A DNA stretch of 64,000 nucleotides from Salinimicrobium sp050750585 (GCF_050750585.1 NZ_JBOJLM010000008.1:62001-126000), one strand, 5' to 3'; counted from the first letter of the stretch, positions 9,385 to 18,875 are shown. The notes: generated by a model from the letters alone, not told the origin. A program made the numbers and translations.

Positions 9385-10983
9385 ATGAATATGAACAATA
9401 AAATAAAATCATTCTTTCTCATCTTCCTCAGCGTTACTATTCTGGGGTCTTGTGAGAGTGAATTAGATCTACAGCCCGAAGACAACAGGGAAGTACCGGG
9501 TCAACTGCTAAATGATTCGGCTGCTTATAAACAGTTCCTGGCTAAACTTTATGCCGGTCTTGCTGTGAGTGGGCAGGAAGGCCCTGCAGGGAATCCCGAC
9601 CTTTTAGGGTTAGACGAAGGATTTTCACAGTACCTGCGTCTCTACTGGATGCTACAGGAATTACCTACAGATGAAGCCTTAATAGGCTGGAATGACGGTA
9701 CTATTGCCGACTTACATGGACAAAACTGGACTTCAGGTAACGAATTTATTCGTACCATGTACTCCAGGATTATGTATCAAATTGCACAGGCTAACGAATA
9801 CATACGCCAGTCAAGCGATGCGAATTTAAGCGCCAATGGAATTGATGAATCTCAAATGGCCGAAGTTCAGCAATTTAGAGCAGAGGCAAGATTCCTTAGA
9901 GCATTGAGTTACTATCATGCTATGGATCTTTATGGAAATCCTCCATTCATCAACGAAGACAGTCCCGTAGGGGCCTTTCTTCCGGAGCAAATCCAGAGAG
10001 CAGATCTATTCAACTACATTGAGAGTGAACTACTTGACATTGAAGGTAAAGTAGTAGCCGCAGGCCAGAATGAGTATGGCCGTGCAGACCAGGCTGCTGT
10101 TTGGACACTATTAGCCAAACTTTACCTGAATGCCGAAGTGTACACTGGTACCCCACGATATAGTGAGGTACTTACCTATACCCAAAAAGTTATAGATGCA
10201 GGATACACACTTGTAGACGATTATGAAAAGCTTTTCCTTGCCGACAATGATGTTAACGGTGCGCAAAACGAGATCATTTTCCCTATCAGGTTTGATGGTC
10301 TTAACACAAATTCGTATGGCGGACTTACCTTTATTATCCACGCATCTATTGGTGGTGATATGGATCCTGAAGAATTTGGAGTGAACTCCGGATGGGCAGG
10401 TCTAAGAACTACTCCCGAATTTGTGAGCCTATTTCCTGATGGAGCCAATTCTGCAGATGAAAGAGAAATGTTCTACACCGAAGGTCAAAATCTTGAAGTC
10501 AATACCATAAGCAACTTCGCAGATGGTTATGCCGTAGGTAAATTTAAGAACGTAGATGTTAATGGAAACCAGGGTAGCGATGCTACCGGAGAGCATGTAG
10601 ATACAGATTTCCCTTTGTTTAGACTTGGAGACGTTTACCTCATGTATGCCGAAGCTGCTTTTAGAAGCAACACAAACATGGCACAGGCGGTAGATTACAT
10701 CAATGAATTAAGAGAAAGAGCTTATGGAGAAGGTAACGGTCTTATTACGGCAAGTGCAATCAACAACAACTTCCTTATCAACGAACGTGGAAGGGAATTA
10801 TATTGGGAAGCTCACAGAAGAACCGACTTAATACGTTTCAACCGTTTTACCGAGAATGCAGTTTGGGCATGGAAAGGCGATGTTCCGCAGGGAACAACAA
10901 CTGCCGCCTACAGGAACTTATTCCCTATTCCGGCTTCAGATCTAGGAGTAAACACAAACTTAACACAAAACCCAGGATATTAA
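9385..10983 (+). CDS. SusD-like glycan-binding lipoprotein, alpha-glucan PUL
   Basis: 532 aa surface lipoprotein of the RagB/SusD family. Type II signal peptide with lipobox LGSC (Cys about residue 23) and an acidic tail after the Cys, consistent with surface export. TPR-type helices (FRAEARFLRALSYYHAMDLYG, about 170-190) and the C-terminal SusD domain with INELRERAYGEG and the closing NPGY are typical. It forms the lid over the SusC channel and binds the oligosaccharide. Start at the ATG 14 bp after susC; a second ATG two codons later is equally possible. Same operon as SusC and SusE. Confidence 0.95.
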   Translation: MNMNNKIKSFFLIFLSVTILGSCESELDLQPEDNREVPGQLLNDSAAYKQFLAKLYAGLAVSGQEGPAGNPDLLGLDEGFSQYLRLYWMLQELPTDEALIGWNDGTIADLHGQNWTSGNEFIRTMYSRIMYQIAQANEYIRQSSDANLSANGIDESQMAEVQQFRAEARFLRALSYYHAMDLYGNPPFINEDSPVGAFLPEQIQRADLFNYIESELLDIEGKVVAAGQNEYGRADQAAVWTLLAKLYLNAEVYTGTPRYSEVLTYTQKVIDAGYTLVDDYEKLFLADNDVNGAQNEIIFPIRFDGLNTNSYGGLTFIIHASIGGDMDPEEFGVNSGWAGLRTTPEFVSLFPDGANSADEREMFYTEGQNLEVNTISNFADGYAVGKFKNVDVNGNQGSDATGEHVDTDFPLFRLGDVYLMYAEAAFRSNTNMAQAVDYINELRERAYGEGNGLITASAINNNFLINERGRELYWEAHRRTDLIRFNRFTENAVWAWKGDVPQGTTTAAYRNLFPIPASDLGVNTNLTQNPGY

Positions 10984-10996
10984 CCTTATTTATAAA

Positions 10997-12124
10997 ATGA
11001 GAACAATGAAAAAATTATCAATAGTACTATTAGCTTTTGTCGCTCTTGTAGGTTTCAACGCCTGTTCGAGTGATGATGATGTGGTATTCATCGCAAATCC
11101 CGATGCAGAGGGAATCCACTTTACAAATACTTTTGCATCCACTTACGATCTTACAGAAATGGAACCTGGAGATGTTGTAGATAGGTTTGTGTGGAATGAA
11201 GTAGATTTAGAAGTTTCTACCAATATTAACTATGAGGTACAGGGAGCACTTACCGAAGGTTTTGAAAAACCTGAAACCTTAGGTAGTACTTCAATTAATA
11301 ATCTGGACATCACAGCACAGCAACTTATTAAACTTATTGCAGAAACTGAACTGGATGAAAATGATATGACCACAGTCTACGTAAGAGTAGTTGCTTCTCC
11401 TGGAACTGCAGGTGAAATGGCCCACATTTCTGAAGTTGAGTCTTTCACTATTGTTGTACCTACAGAACCTGAGTATATTAACCTATATATGGTTGGTGAC
11501 GCTACTGCTGCAGGATGGAACCCGGACAATAACAATACTCCTCTATTCCGTGATGCAGAGAATGCTAATATTTACTACTACACTGGTAAATTGAATGCCG
11601 GAGCACTAAAATTTGTAGAAACAACCGGGTGGGCACCACAGTATGGCTCATCTGAAGAAGGAGTTTTAACATATCGCGAAACAGAAGCTGATCCAGATCC
11701 TGCCGGAATTACAATTCCTGCAGAAGGATATTACACAGTTGTGGTTAATACAAAAGATCTTACTTACACTTTAGAGCCAGCTCCAGATGCTGCCGATAAA
11801 AAGACTTATGAAATGATAGGTTTGGTAGGAGCAGGAACTACAGTTGGATGGCCTGGTGATGACAACCCAACTCCAGACATTCTGCTTACCAAGTCAGCCT
11901 TTAATCCTCACATTTGGTTCACAGAAGATGTGGTCCTTTCTGAAGCTGGAATAAAATTCAGAGCTAACCAGGATTGGAGTGTTAGCTGGGGTGGCGGAGT
12001 AAACTTCCCAAGTGGTTTGGCTACAGGTGATGACATCATTGTCTCTAAAGCCGGAACCTACAATGTGTGGTTTAACGATGTTACCGGACGCTACCTGTTT
12101 ATTGAGCAGGAAGCAGCCGAATAG
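10997..12124 (+). CDS. SusE/SusF-like starch-binding outer-membrane lipoprotein
   Basis: 375 aa lipoprotein; lipobox near FNAC (Cys about residue 23) followed by SSDDD. The N-terminal SusE domain (about 30-155) is an Ig-like fold, and two tandem starch-binding-like modules follow: one beginning YINLYMVGDATAAGWNPDNN (about 155) and one with YEMIGLVGAGTTVGWPGDD (about 270). The Gly-Trp-Asn/Pro-Asp pattern is that of SusE/SusF carbohydrate modules. It should help hold starch or maltodextrin at the surface. It lies 13 bp after susD and is followed by a strong terminator. Start at ATG 10997; ATG 11006 is an alternative. Confidence 0.9.
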   Translation: MRTMKKLSIVLLAFVALVGFNACSSDDDVVFIANPDAEGIHFTNTFASTYDLTEMEPGDVVDRFVWNEVDLEVSTNINYEVQGALTEGFEKPETLGSTSINNLDITAQQLIKLIAETELDENDMTTVYVRVVASPGTAGEMAHISEVESFTIVVPTEPEYINLYMVGDATAAGWNPDNNNTPLFRDAENANIYYYTGKLNAGALKFVETTGWAPQYGSSEEGVLTYRETEADPDPAGITIPAEGYYTVVVNTKDLTYTLEPAPDAADKKTYEMIGLVGAGTTVGWPGDDNPTPDILLTKSAFNPHIWFTEDVVLSEAGIKFRANQDWSVSWGGGVNFPSGLATGDDIIVSKAGTYNVWFNDVTGRYLFIEQEAAE

Positions 12125-12144
12125 GAAATAGAAACCCAAAAAAA

Positions 12145-12167
12145 GGCTGCCTGGCGCAGCCTTTTTT
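12145..12167 (+). terminator. Rho-independent terminator after susE
   Basis: GGCTGC, five-base loop, GCAGCC followed by six Ts; A-tract before the stem extends pairing. It ends the susCDE transcript, so the amylase 17 bp further on may depend on read-through or its own promoter. Confidence 0.9.
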
Positions 12168-12183
12168 ATTTAATTCCAGAAAT

Positions 12184-13611
12184 ATGAAAAACAAATTTTT
12201 GTATCCTTTTCTCTTTTCACTCCTCATTTTGGGCGCATGTTCCTCAGATGATGATTCGGGAGAGCCAGATCCGGGAAGCGAACCGGTAACCCCGCCTCCT
12301 GTTGAGGCGCAGCCAATAAACCTGGCAGATTATGACAACGGCACCGGAGTTATGATGCAGGCCTTTTATTGGGATGTAGAGCCAAGACATGAATGGTGGG
12401 ATCTTTTAACTGAAAAAGTTGACGATTGGGCGAATGCAGGGATAGACCGTATTTGGCTTCCGCCTGCTTCAAAAGGGCAGTCTGGTGGCTATTCTATGGG
12501 TTATGACCCTTCAGATTATTATGATCTGGGAGAATACTTTCAGCATGAAACAACCGAAACCCGTTTTGGTTCCAGAGAAGAACTCGACAATCTAATTGCC
12601 GCGGCTCACAGCAACGGAATTGAAGTAATTGCCGATATCGTTCTTAACCATAACTCGGGAGGAGGTAAAGAATGGAACCCTTACGTTCAGGATTCTACTT
12701 ACACGCTTTTTGATGAAGCTCACGGCAATGCCTCAGGAATGTTTAACCGCACCTGGGAAGATTTTCATCCAAACAACACCAGCGAATATGACAGCGGGTA
12801 TTTCCTTGGTCAGGATCTTGATCACGATGTACAACATGTACAGGACTGGCTGTGGCTGAATGACAATTCGGTAGCCAAATACTATAAGAACACCGTAGGT
12901 TTTGACGGTTGGCGCTTTGATTTTGTCAAAGGCTTTTCCCCATGGGTGGTGAAAGACTGGATGGAATCTGTAGGCGGATTTGGAGTTGCCGAACTGTGGG
13001 ATGGAAATCCTGCTGTACTTGAGAAATATATTGAAGAAACAGGCATCTCGGTCTTCGATTTTTCCACCTTTTACAAACTCGAAGAAGCTCTTGATCGTTA
13101 TGACGATCTCACCTACCTGACGCGCGATATGGTGTGGCAAAATTATCCCGATAAAGCGGTCACATTTACTGCGAATCACGATACCGAAAAAGATACTCAT
13201 GAAGATAACAGGATTGCGGCTGAAAATAAGATGATGGCCTATGCTTTTATACTTACGCACCCCGGTTACCCTACCATTTTCTACTCAGATTATGAGAATG
13301 AACAATTTCAGGAAAAGCTGAACCAGTTGATCCTTATCAACAATACTATTGCAACTGGAGAAGTAGAAGTGCTTTTTGCCGATAACGATGAATACATCAT
13401 GCATCGTAAAGGAACCGATGGCAATCCAGGGCTTCTTCTTTATCTCTCTACTAATGGTCGGAAATCTCACACGGTGGAGACTACCTGGAGTTCTAAAAGA
13501 GTAATGGATTATACGGGCAATACCGAATATACCGCACTAACCACCGAAAGTGGCGTTGTAACAATACAAGCGCCCGAAGAAGGTTACGCAGTTTATTCGA
13601 TCATGAAATAA
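12184..13611 (+). CDS. GH13 alpha-amylase lipoprotein
   Basis: 475 aa. Lipobox LGAC with Cys19, then a Ser/Asp/Pro-rich linker (20-45) of the kind that tethers surface enzymes. The GH13 barrel carries region I DIVLNHNSGG (about 151-160), region II GWRFDFVKGF with nucleophile Asp246, region III GVAELWDG with acid/base Glu270, and region IV FTANHDTEKDT with Asp333. It should cut internal alpha-1,4 bonds of starch-like glucans at the cell surface and feed SusCD, as SusG does. Compact for the family and without a starch-binding module. It follows the susE terminator by 16 bp and ends in its own terminator. Overall role is secure. Confidence 0.93.
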   Translation: MKNKFLYPFLFSLLILGACSSDDDSGEPDPGSEPVTPPPVEAQPINLADYDNGTGVMMQAFYWDVEPRHEWWDLLTEKVDDWANAGIDRIWLPPASKGQSGGYSMGYDPSDYYDLGEYFQHETTETRFGSREELDNLIAAAHSNGIEVIADIVLNHNSGGGKEWNPYVQDSTYTLFDEAHGNASGMFNRTWEDFHPNNTSEYDSGYFLGQDLDHDVQHVQDWLWLNDNSVAKYYKNTVGFDGWRFDFVKGFSPWVVKDWMESVGGFGVAELWDGNPAVLEKYIEETGISVFDFSTFYKLEEALDRYDDLTYLTRDMVWQNYPDKAVTFTANHDTEKDTHEDNRIAAENKMMAYAFILTHPGYPTIFYSDYENEQFQEKLNQLILINNTIATGEVEVLFADNDEYIMHRKGTDGNPGLLLYLSTNGRKSHTVETTWSSKRVMDYTGNTEYTALTTESGVVTIQAPEEGYAVYSIMK

Positions 13612-13631
13612 TTTCTTCGGAAATAAATTAG

Positions 13632-13665
13632 AAAGGCCGATCAAATTTTGACCGGCCTTTTTTAT
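13632..13665 (+). terminator. Rho-independent terminator after the GH13 amylase
   Basis: AAAGGCCG pairs with CGGCCTTT, and the stem continues inward as TCAA/TTGA across one mismatch, with a T-rich tail. The A-tract on the other side could also serve the opposite strand. It closes the alpha-glucan locus. Confidence 0.9.
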
Positions 13666-13796
13666 TGGGTAAAGCAGCTCCTCCCGACTGCAAACTTTAG
13701 CCCCGACTCTCCTCTTTCCACTCTCCACTCTCTACTCAAAAATTGGAATTTGGTTCTTGTTTATTGGTGTTTTATTTATTTTGCTGCAACTAGTTC

Positions 13797-15086
13797 AACT
13801 CCGGAGGAGCGATATATCTTTCCCTTCCCACCCCGACCTGCGGCCACCCCTCCGAGGGAGAGGACTTAAAAATTGAAATTTTGTGCTAAGAATCTTTTGA
13901 GCTCCGAAGGAGCGATATATGATCACTCACCCCGCCCCAAGCCTCCCAAAGGGAGGGAGATATTAAATTTATTGAAACTTGGTGTGCGCTTATGTGTTTG
14001 AATTACTGGATTAAAACCCAGTTTAGCTCCAGAGGAGCGATATATTTATAGTACAAATAACAAAGAAAAAATAGAGCTCCAGAGGAGCGACATGTTCTTC
14101 CCAGCCCACCCCGACCTGCAGGAACTCTAATCCCATCCCAGCCCTTCCAAAGGGAGGGAGATATTATATCTATTAGAATTTGGTGTGCGCTTATGTGCTT
14201 GAATTACTGTATTAAAACCCAGTTTAGCTCCAGAGGAGCGAAATATTTATAGTACAAAACAACAAAGAAAAAATAGAGCTCCAGAGGAGCGACATGTCCT
14301 TCGCAACCCATCCCCGGCCTGCAGGAACTCTAATCCCACCCCAACCCTCCCAAAGGGAGGGGAGATATTAAATCTATTAGAATTTGGTGTGCGCTTATGT
14401 TCTTGAATTACTGTATTAAAACCCAGTTTAGCTCCAGAGGAGCGATATATTTATAGCACTAACCACAAGAAAAGAGTGAGATCCAGAGGAGCGGCATATC
14501 CTTAACCCCACCCCGGCCTGCGGCCACCCCTCCGGAGGAGCGATATATGATCACTCACCCCACCCCAAGCCTCTCAAAGGGAGGGAGATATTAAATTTAT
14601 TGGAACTTGGTGTGCGCTTATGTGTTTGAATTACTGGATTAAAACCCAGTTTAGCTCCAGAGGAGCGAATATTTATAGTACAAATAACAAAGAAAAAATA
14701 GAGCTCCAGAGGAGCAACATGTTCTTCCCAGCCCACCCCGACCTGCGGCCACCCCTCCGAAGGAGGGGACTTAAAAATGGTATTTTGTGCTTGTAATTTT
14801 GGATCTTCCTAAGCTCCAGAGGAGCGATATATTTATAGCACAAAACAACAAAGAAAAAATAGAGCTCCAGAGGAGTGACATGTCCTTCGCAACCCACCCC
14901 GACCTGCAGCCACCCCTCCGAAGGAGGGGACTTAAAAATGGTATTTTGTGCTTGTAATTTGGATCTACCTAAGCTCCAGAGAAGCGATATATTTATAGCA
15001 CTAACGACAAGAAAAGAGTGAGCTCCAGAGGAGCGGCATATCCTTAACCCCACCCCGGCCTGCAGCCACCCCTCCGAAGGAGGGGA
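13797..15086. repeat. REP/BIME-like palindrome array between the amylase and GH5 genes
   Basis: About 15 copies of a short hairpin (consensus GCTCC-AGA-GGAGCG) occur at about 13797, 13899, 14025, 14074, 14226, 14277, 14430, 14479, 14531, 14653, 14702, 14812, 14862, 14972 and 15020. From 14025 on they mostly come in same-orientation pairs about 49 bp apart; the first of a pair is followed by ATAT and the second by ACATGT or GCATAT. A second palindrome (CCCTCC-NNN-GGAGGG) occurs about eight times. Larger units starting GGTGTGCGCTTATGT recur at 13980, 14182, 14386 and 14609. No gene is credible here: minus-strand reading frames exist only because the repeats lack stops. The layout resembles bacterial interspersed mosaic elements; no RAYT transposase is in the window. 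Confidence 0.85.
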
Positions 15087-15141
15087 CATCTTCGAGTGAA
15101 ACCTGAAAATCATTCGTGAATTCGTGGCGCAATTTTCTGAA

Positions 15142-15168
15142 CACTGATCACTGATCACTGATCACTGA
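15142..15168. repeat. Short heptamer tandem repeat
   Basis: CACTGAT repeated about 3.7 times, directly between the end of the palindrome array and the stop codon of the GH5 gene. Each unit contains the palindrome TGATCA. Function unknown; may be a slippage product. Confidence 0.7.
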
Positions 15169-15177
15169 ACACTAAAA

Positions 15178-17766
15178 TTACTCCAGTCGAACAGAAATAA
15201 TCCCCACCCCATGCTGTTCCTGCTGTTCAGATTCAGAAAGATCAGGTCCTATGGAGAACTGCAGACTTTCAGCATCTTCGAGGTCAAATTCTTCCTGAAT
15301 ATCATGTTCCAGGTAAAGCGGTAAAAAAGAAGGATAAGGCCTGGGCAGGGTAACCGTTTTCACCGGCTGAAGTTCAGAAAGATCTATTTCATATTCCTGC
15401 ATTTGAGGTTGAAGATCAATAACTTTCCCAAAAGACCTGCCGTTATCCATGACCAGGGCTACCTGCAGTTTCACCGGTTTATCATTCAGAGACTTCCCTT
15501 TAAAGATCAGGTGCTTTTTATCCTCCAAAGCCTCTTCCCTACCCTGTACCTTCCGGTTAAAATTATACCTGAAAGAATAATCATAGACGGCATCAGCTTC
15601 AGTGTTTTCAGGGTCTACTTCAAACAGGTTTTCTACATTCACCCTGAATTCAGCCTCTCCGGGATGAGCAGCAGGCACTGTATTAATAGTTGGCAGCCAT
15701 CGGGCCACGATATTCTCGCTGTCTTCCGAAGCATTGAAAAGGTAAACCGGTGATTCAGTTTCTACCACACGAATTTTGTAAGGCTCATCAGGGTCAAAAT
15801 CCCATTCGCCCGGATTCCCTTTTTGCCCTCCCGGATAAGTATTGGTGCCTTCAGGAGTTGTAACGATGATACGGTACTCTAAAATGCCATTTTTGAGCAA
15901 CTTTTCTGGAACTGTCGCACCATAACCATATGGCTCTTTATGCTGAAGTTGCACACTTTCATAAGTATTTCCGTTCCTAAACCACGCCTCCACCTTCTCA
16001 ACAGGGGAATTTGACACCACAGTAGCCGAAATTTGATGCGGTAGGCCTTCAGTAAGCGTAGGAACAGCCTCGTGGACCAAATAGGTCTTGTCTACCGTAG
16101 TTTTAGGTGCTACAAAAGCAGTCAGATCACCTTCGCTCCAGCCTTTGTAGGAAGACCTGCTTTTTTTGCCATTTTTGACAAGTATGTAAGTACCCGGTTT
16201 TACAGAAAATCCGTTTTCAGTAGCATTTTTGGAAACTTCATTTCCGGAATTAAGACCATTAATGGAAAAATCAGCCCCAAGTTCGGGAAGTGTGACCTTC
16301 ATCTCCCATTCCGCATGATTTATCACTGCCAGGGTTTTGTCAAGGCTGTTATTTCCGAAGGGATTTTCAACCAAAATAGCATCGGGCATTACTTCAAGCC
16401 TCCAGACACCTTTTTCGAGCTTATCAAGAAAGTAAGCTCCTTTCCCCTCATATTTTACGACAGGAGAACTTCCAACTCCTGCTATTTGCTTCAGTTTTTT
16501 AAAATTTTTCGGCTGACTTCCGGTGGTATTGGTGTAAATAAATTTTTCTTCGGAATTCATTTCAGCAAGATCTTTCTCATAGTTTATGCTGAAACTTCCG
16601 ATAAGATTAGCAGGATATGTTCCTAACCTGGCATTTACAGGCAACTCACGAAAAATCTCACCGCTAATCATCAACGCCAGGGCTTTTGATGGCGTGTAAG
16701 CGAGGTTCATGTAGTGAGTGTCATATTCGGTGTTATAGGGTGCCATGAAGGTGGGATCGTAGGCGAAATGGGTGCCTATCTGGATGCCGGCCTGCCTGAA
16801 ACTTCTTGCCATGGCAGGATACATATAGCTTTTCATAACATCGGCCGCATCAAATTCGTACACCAGTTTTGCCAGCCCATATTCCTCCCATACATCCTCA
16901 AAAGGGATTTCGTAATTGTTCACGTTTGGCAGCAAATTCCCCTCCAGTTCCTTCCCAAAGCCAAGTCCGGTGGGATACCATTGGAAAGTCCCACCGTCAA
17001 TGCCCGCTTTGGCGTAGGTCTCTGCCAACTGAATGCTGTGAGTAACGTTATAAAAAATGGGCTTTTTAGTTCCCGTTGATCTCATTGAAGCGATCATTTT
17101 CTCAATGAACTCCTGCACTTTCTCCGGACTCTCCCTGTGGTGCGGTTCATTGCTGACTTCAAAAGCAATTACATTGGGCTCGTCTTTATAAGCAATGCCG
17201 GTGTAAGGATTTACGTGTTCCAGGAACTGGGCAAGGTAATTTTCCTGGGCTTTAATGGCTTCAGGATGGATGAGGCTGCCCTCTTTTCCGTATTTATGAG
17301 AAAATCCGGGAGTTTTGGTATCGGGTTCCGGCCAGCCACCGCCCCAGTAGGCAATGGGCGTGAGTACGAAATTGATTCCGCGTTGCTTAAGTTCGTTGAT
17401 AAGGAAATCAAAATGATCAAGATGCTCATTTTGTAAGAGATTCCCCTCTGCATCACTTATTTCGGTATCCCAGATGTGAATGCGGTACAGGTCAAAACCT
17501 AAACGTGAAAAATGATAAACATCCTCCTGCATAGCCTTTTTTAAGTCTACATCCATTTTTTTCCCGGAGCGAAAAGCATGGGCAAAAGGCACAGAATAAT
17601 TCACTCCAAATCCCTTCACCTCTTCTTTATTATGCTCCCAGCGCATCACTCCGCTATCATCTACAAAAACATCTCCTTTTTTGCCATTTTTGACACCCTG
17701 CGCCACGACCGGATTCGCCACTGCGATACTCAGGGCCAGGAAGAATATAAATCTTAAGTTATTCAT
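15178..17766 (-). CDS. Secreted GH5-like glycoside hydrolase with a long C-terminal extension
   Basis: 862 aa. Signal peptide of about 23 residues (ends Val-Val-Ala-Gln). Residues of about 30-400 look like a clan GH-A (beta/alpha)8 barrel: RIHIWDTEIS at 95-104, the acid/base Glu207 in EVSNEPHH, and a likely nucleophile Glu304 in LVYEFDAADV. This resembles GH5-type endo/exo-beta-glycanases or mannosidases, but I do not recognise the subfamily. The remaining 460 residues are beta-rich: a small domain with YILVKNGKKSRSS (about 520) typical of C-terminal sandwich domains, an Ig-like region (about 560-660), and a C-terminal module with repeated LQ strands. It stands alone beside a broken GH2 fragment on the same strand. 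The substrate is unknown; a beta-linked plant or algal glycan is possible. Confidence 0.75.
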   Translation of the reverse strand: MNNLRFIFFLALSIAVANPVVAQGVKNGKKGDVFVDDSGVMRWEHNKEEVKGFGVNYSVPFAHAFRSGKKMDVDLKKAMQEDVYHFSRLGFDLYRIHIWDTEISDAEGNLLQNEHLDHFDFLINELKQRGINFVLTPIAYWGGGWPEPDTKTPGFSHKYGKEGSLIHPEAIKAQENYLAQFLEHVNPYTGIAYKDEPNVIAFEVSNEPHHRESPEKVQEFIEKMIASMRSTGTKKPIFYNVTHSIQLAETYAKAGIDGGTFQWYPTGLGFGKELEGNLLPNVNNYEIPFEDVWEEYGLAKLVYEFDAADVMKSYMYPAMARSFRQAGIQIGTHFAYDPTFMAPYNTEYDTHYMNLAYTPSKALALMISGEIFRELPVNARLGTYPANLIGSFSINYEKDLAEMNSEEKFIYTNTTGSQPKNFKKLKQIAGVGSSPVVKYEGKGAYFLDKLEKGVWRLEVMPDAILVENPFGNNSLDKTLAVINHAEWEMKVTLPELGADFSINGLNSGNEVSKNATENGFSVKPGTYILVKNGKKSRSSYKGWSEGDLTAFVAPKTTVDKTYLVHEAVPTLTEGLPHQISATVVSNSPVEKVEAWFRNGNTYESVQLQHKEPYGYGATVPEKLLKNGILEYRIIVTTPEGTNTYPGGQKGNPGEWDFDPDEPYKIRVVETESPVYLFNASEDSENIVARWLPTINTVPAAHPGEAEFRVNVENLFEVDPENTEADAVYDYSFRYNFNRKVQGREEALEDKKHLIFKGKSLNDKPVKLQVALVMDNGRSFGKVIDLQPQMQEYEIDLSELQPVKTVTLPRPYPSFLPLYLEHDIQEEFDLEDAESLQFSIGPDLSESEQQEQHGVGIISVRLE

Positions 17767-17772
17767 GATTGT

Positions 17773-18040
17773 TTATTTCAAAGTAATAGTCATAGGCTCC
17801 ACACCTTCTGCTGTAGCTTCAATACTATGGTAGTTTTGAGAATATACCCAACACCTTTAATTCTCCCGGAACAATTTCAGGAATTAAAAAAGGGTACGGG
17901 AGATACCACAACACATCTAACAATGCAGATGGCTCTGGTTTCTTTTTTTCAACAAGGTTTCCATTTAGGTATAGCGCCACTTCTTAGGTATTGCTGAAGA
18001 CGGTAATATATGTGGTGGAACCGGGTTGCCAGTATTGGCG
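17773..18040 (-). pseudogene. 3' fragment of a GH2 beta-galactosidase-like gene
   Basis: Minus-strand translation gives segments nearly identical to the C-terminal part of the intact GH2 gene at 40338-42710: YWQPGSTTYITVFSNT then a stop (17984-17986), EVALYLNG, VEKKKPEPS, LWYLPYPFLIPE, VPGELKVLGI, and the very end IEATAEGVEPMTITLK. In the intact gene these read YWQPNSTTDITVYSNA, EVALYLNG, and so on, ending IEATAEGMPVSKITIE. About 100 residues are missing between the ELK and IEATAEG segments, and the upstream part is absent. So this is a remnant of a paralogous GH2 gene, broken by internal deletion, an in-frame stop and a frameshift near 18035. It fills the gap between the GH5 gene and the DeoR gene; the last 70 bp (18041-18113) show nothing recognisable. 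Confidence 0.85.
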
Positions 18041-18113
18041 AAGCCCTTATTCTGCAACTATATTACAATTTTTCATACTCCTGTAAAAGTAGAAAAAATT
18101 AAAGGGAGAGGCT

Positions 18114-18875
18114 TTATTGGGCTATAATTACTTCGATATTTTTCTTTTTCAAAATTTCTTCCATCTCTGGCTCGATACCTGCATCGGTCACTATTTTATC
18201 AATTTTATCAAAGCCACAAATAAATGCAAGTCCAGATTTTTTAAATTTGGAAGAATCGGCCACTACAATCACTTCTTCGGCTACCTCAATCATGATTTGG
18301 TTGAGATAGGCTTCCTCCATATAATGTGTGTAGATTCCTGAATTTTCCTTTATACCGTCTACCCCAAGAAAGAGTTTATTACAATATAACTGCCTGAAGT
18401 TTCGCTCGGCCATGGGCCCCACCAAAGACATGCTGAATTCTTTTAAATAGCCGCCAGGCATAAAGACCTCCAGATTTTTGTATTGGGATAAATTATTTAC
18501 AATGTCAAGAGCATTACTTATTACAGTGAGGTTCTCAAAATCTTTCAGATTAGTTGACAATTCGAAAGTCGTAGTTCCCGAATCCAAAATTATACTCTCA
18601 TCTTCATTGATGAGACTCACCGCTTTTTTCCCTATAAGTCTTTTATAATCGAGGTTTATTTTTTTCTTTTCCGAAACATTTAAAGCAATATTATTTGCTT
18701 TAAATGCACCACCATGAGCTCTTATTAAGAGTTTATTCTTCTCTAGCTTATCCAGATCATTGCGAATAGTTACTTCACTCACGTTGAGCAACTGACTTAA
18801 TTCGGTGACATTCACCTGACCTGCATCATCAAGTTTTTCTAATATAAGAGATCTGCGATACGCTGTTTTATTCAT
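18114..18875 (-). CDS. DeoR-family transcriptional regulator of the amino-sugar operon
   Basis: 253 aa, standard DeoR size. N-terminal helix-turn-helix (RRSLILEKLDDAGQVNVTEL region at about 8-27, then LLNVSEVTIRNDLDKLEKNKLL, about 28-49) and the motif IRAHGGAF. The C-terminal sugar-phosphate sensor domain (about 75-240) includes the SGTTTFELS motif (about 98-106) and the VVADSSKFKKSG motif. DeoR proteins such as AgaR and GatR repress tagatose/galactosamine pathways and sense a phosphorylated intermediate. It lies 175 bp downstream of the amidohydrolase gene on the same strand, so it may be the last gene of the aga-like operon. Regulation of that operon is inferred from context. Confidence 0.9.
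   Translation of the reverse strand: MNKTAYRRSLILEKLDDAGQVNVTELSQLLNVSEVTIRNDLDKLEKNKLLIRAHGGAFKANNIALNVSEKKKINLDYKRLIGKKAVSLINEDESIILDSGTTTFELSTNLKDFENLTVISNALDIVNNLSQYKNLEVFMPGGYLKEFSMSLVGPMAERNFRQLYCNKLFLGVDGIKENSGIYTHYMEEAYLNQIMIEVAEEVIVVADSSKFKKSGLAFICGFDKIDKIVTDAGIEPEMEEILKKKNIEVIIAQ

Noticed and set aside
13797..15086. CRISPR-like array
   Set aside because: Spacing between hairpins is not uniform, the intervening sequences are themselves repeated rather than unique, and no cas gene is present.
14551..15158. Minus-strand open frames in the palindrome array, with peptides rich in PLELYFFF and RSSGA
   Set aside because: They are made wholly of the repeat units and exist because the repeats lack stops; no start context, no domain, and repeat-length periodicity.
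16072..16626. Plus-strand frame across the GH5-like gene (184 codons)
   Set aside because: Shadow of the minus-strand gene with clear catalytic motifs.
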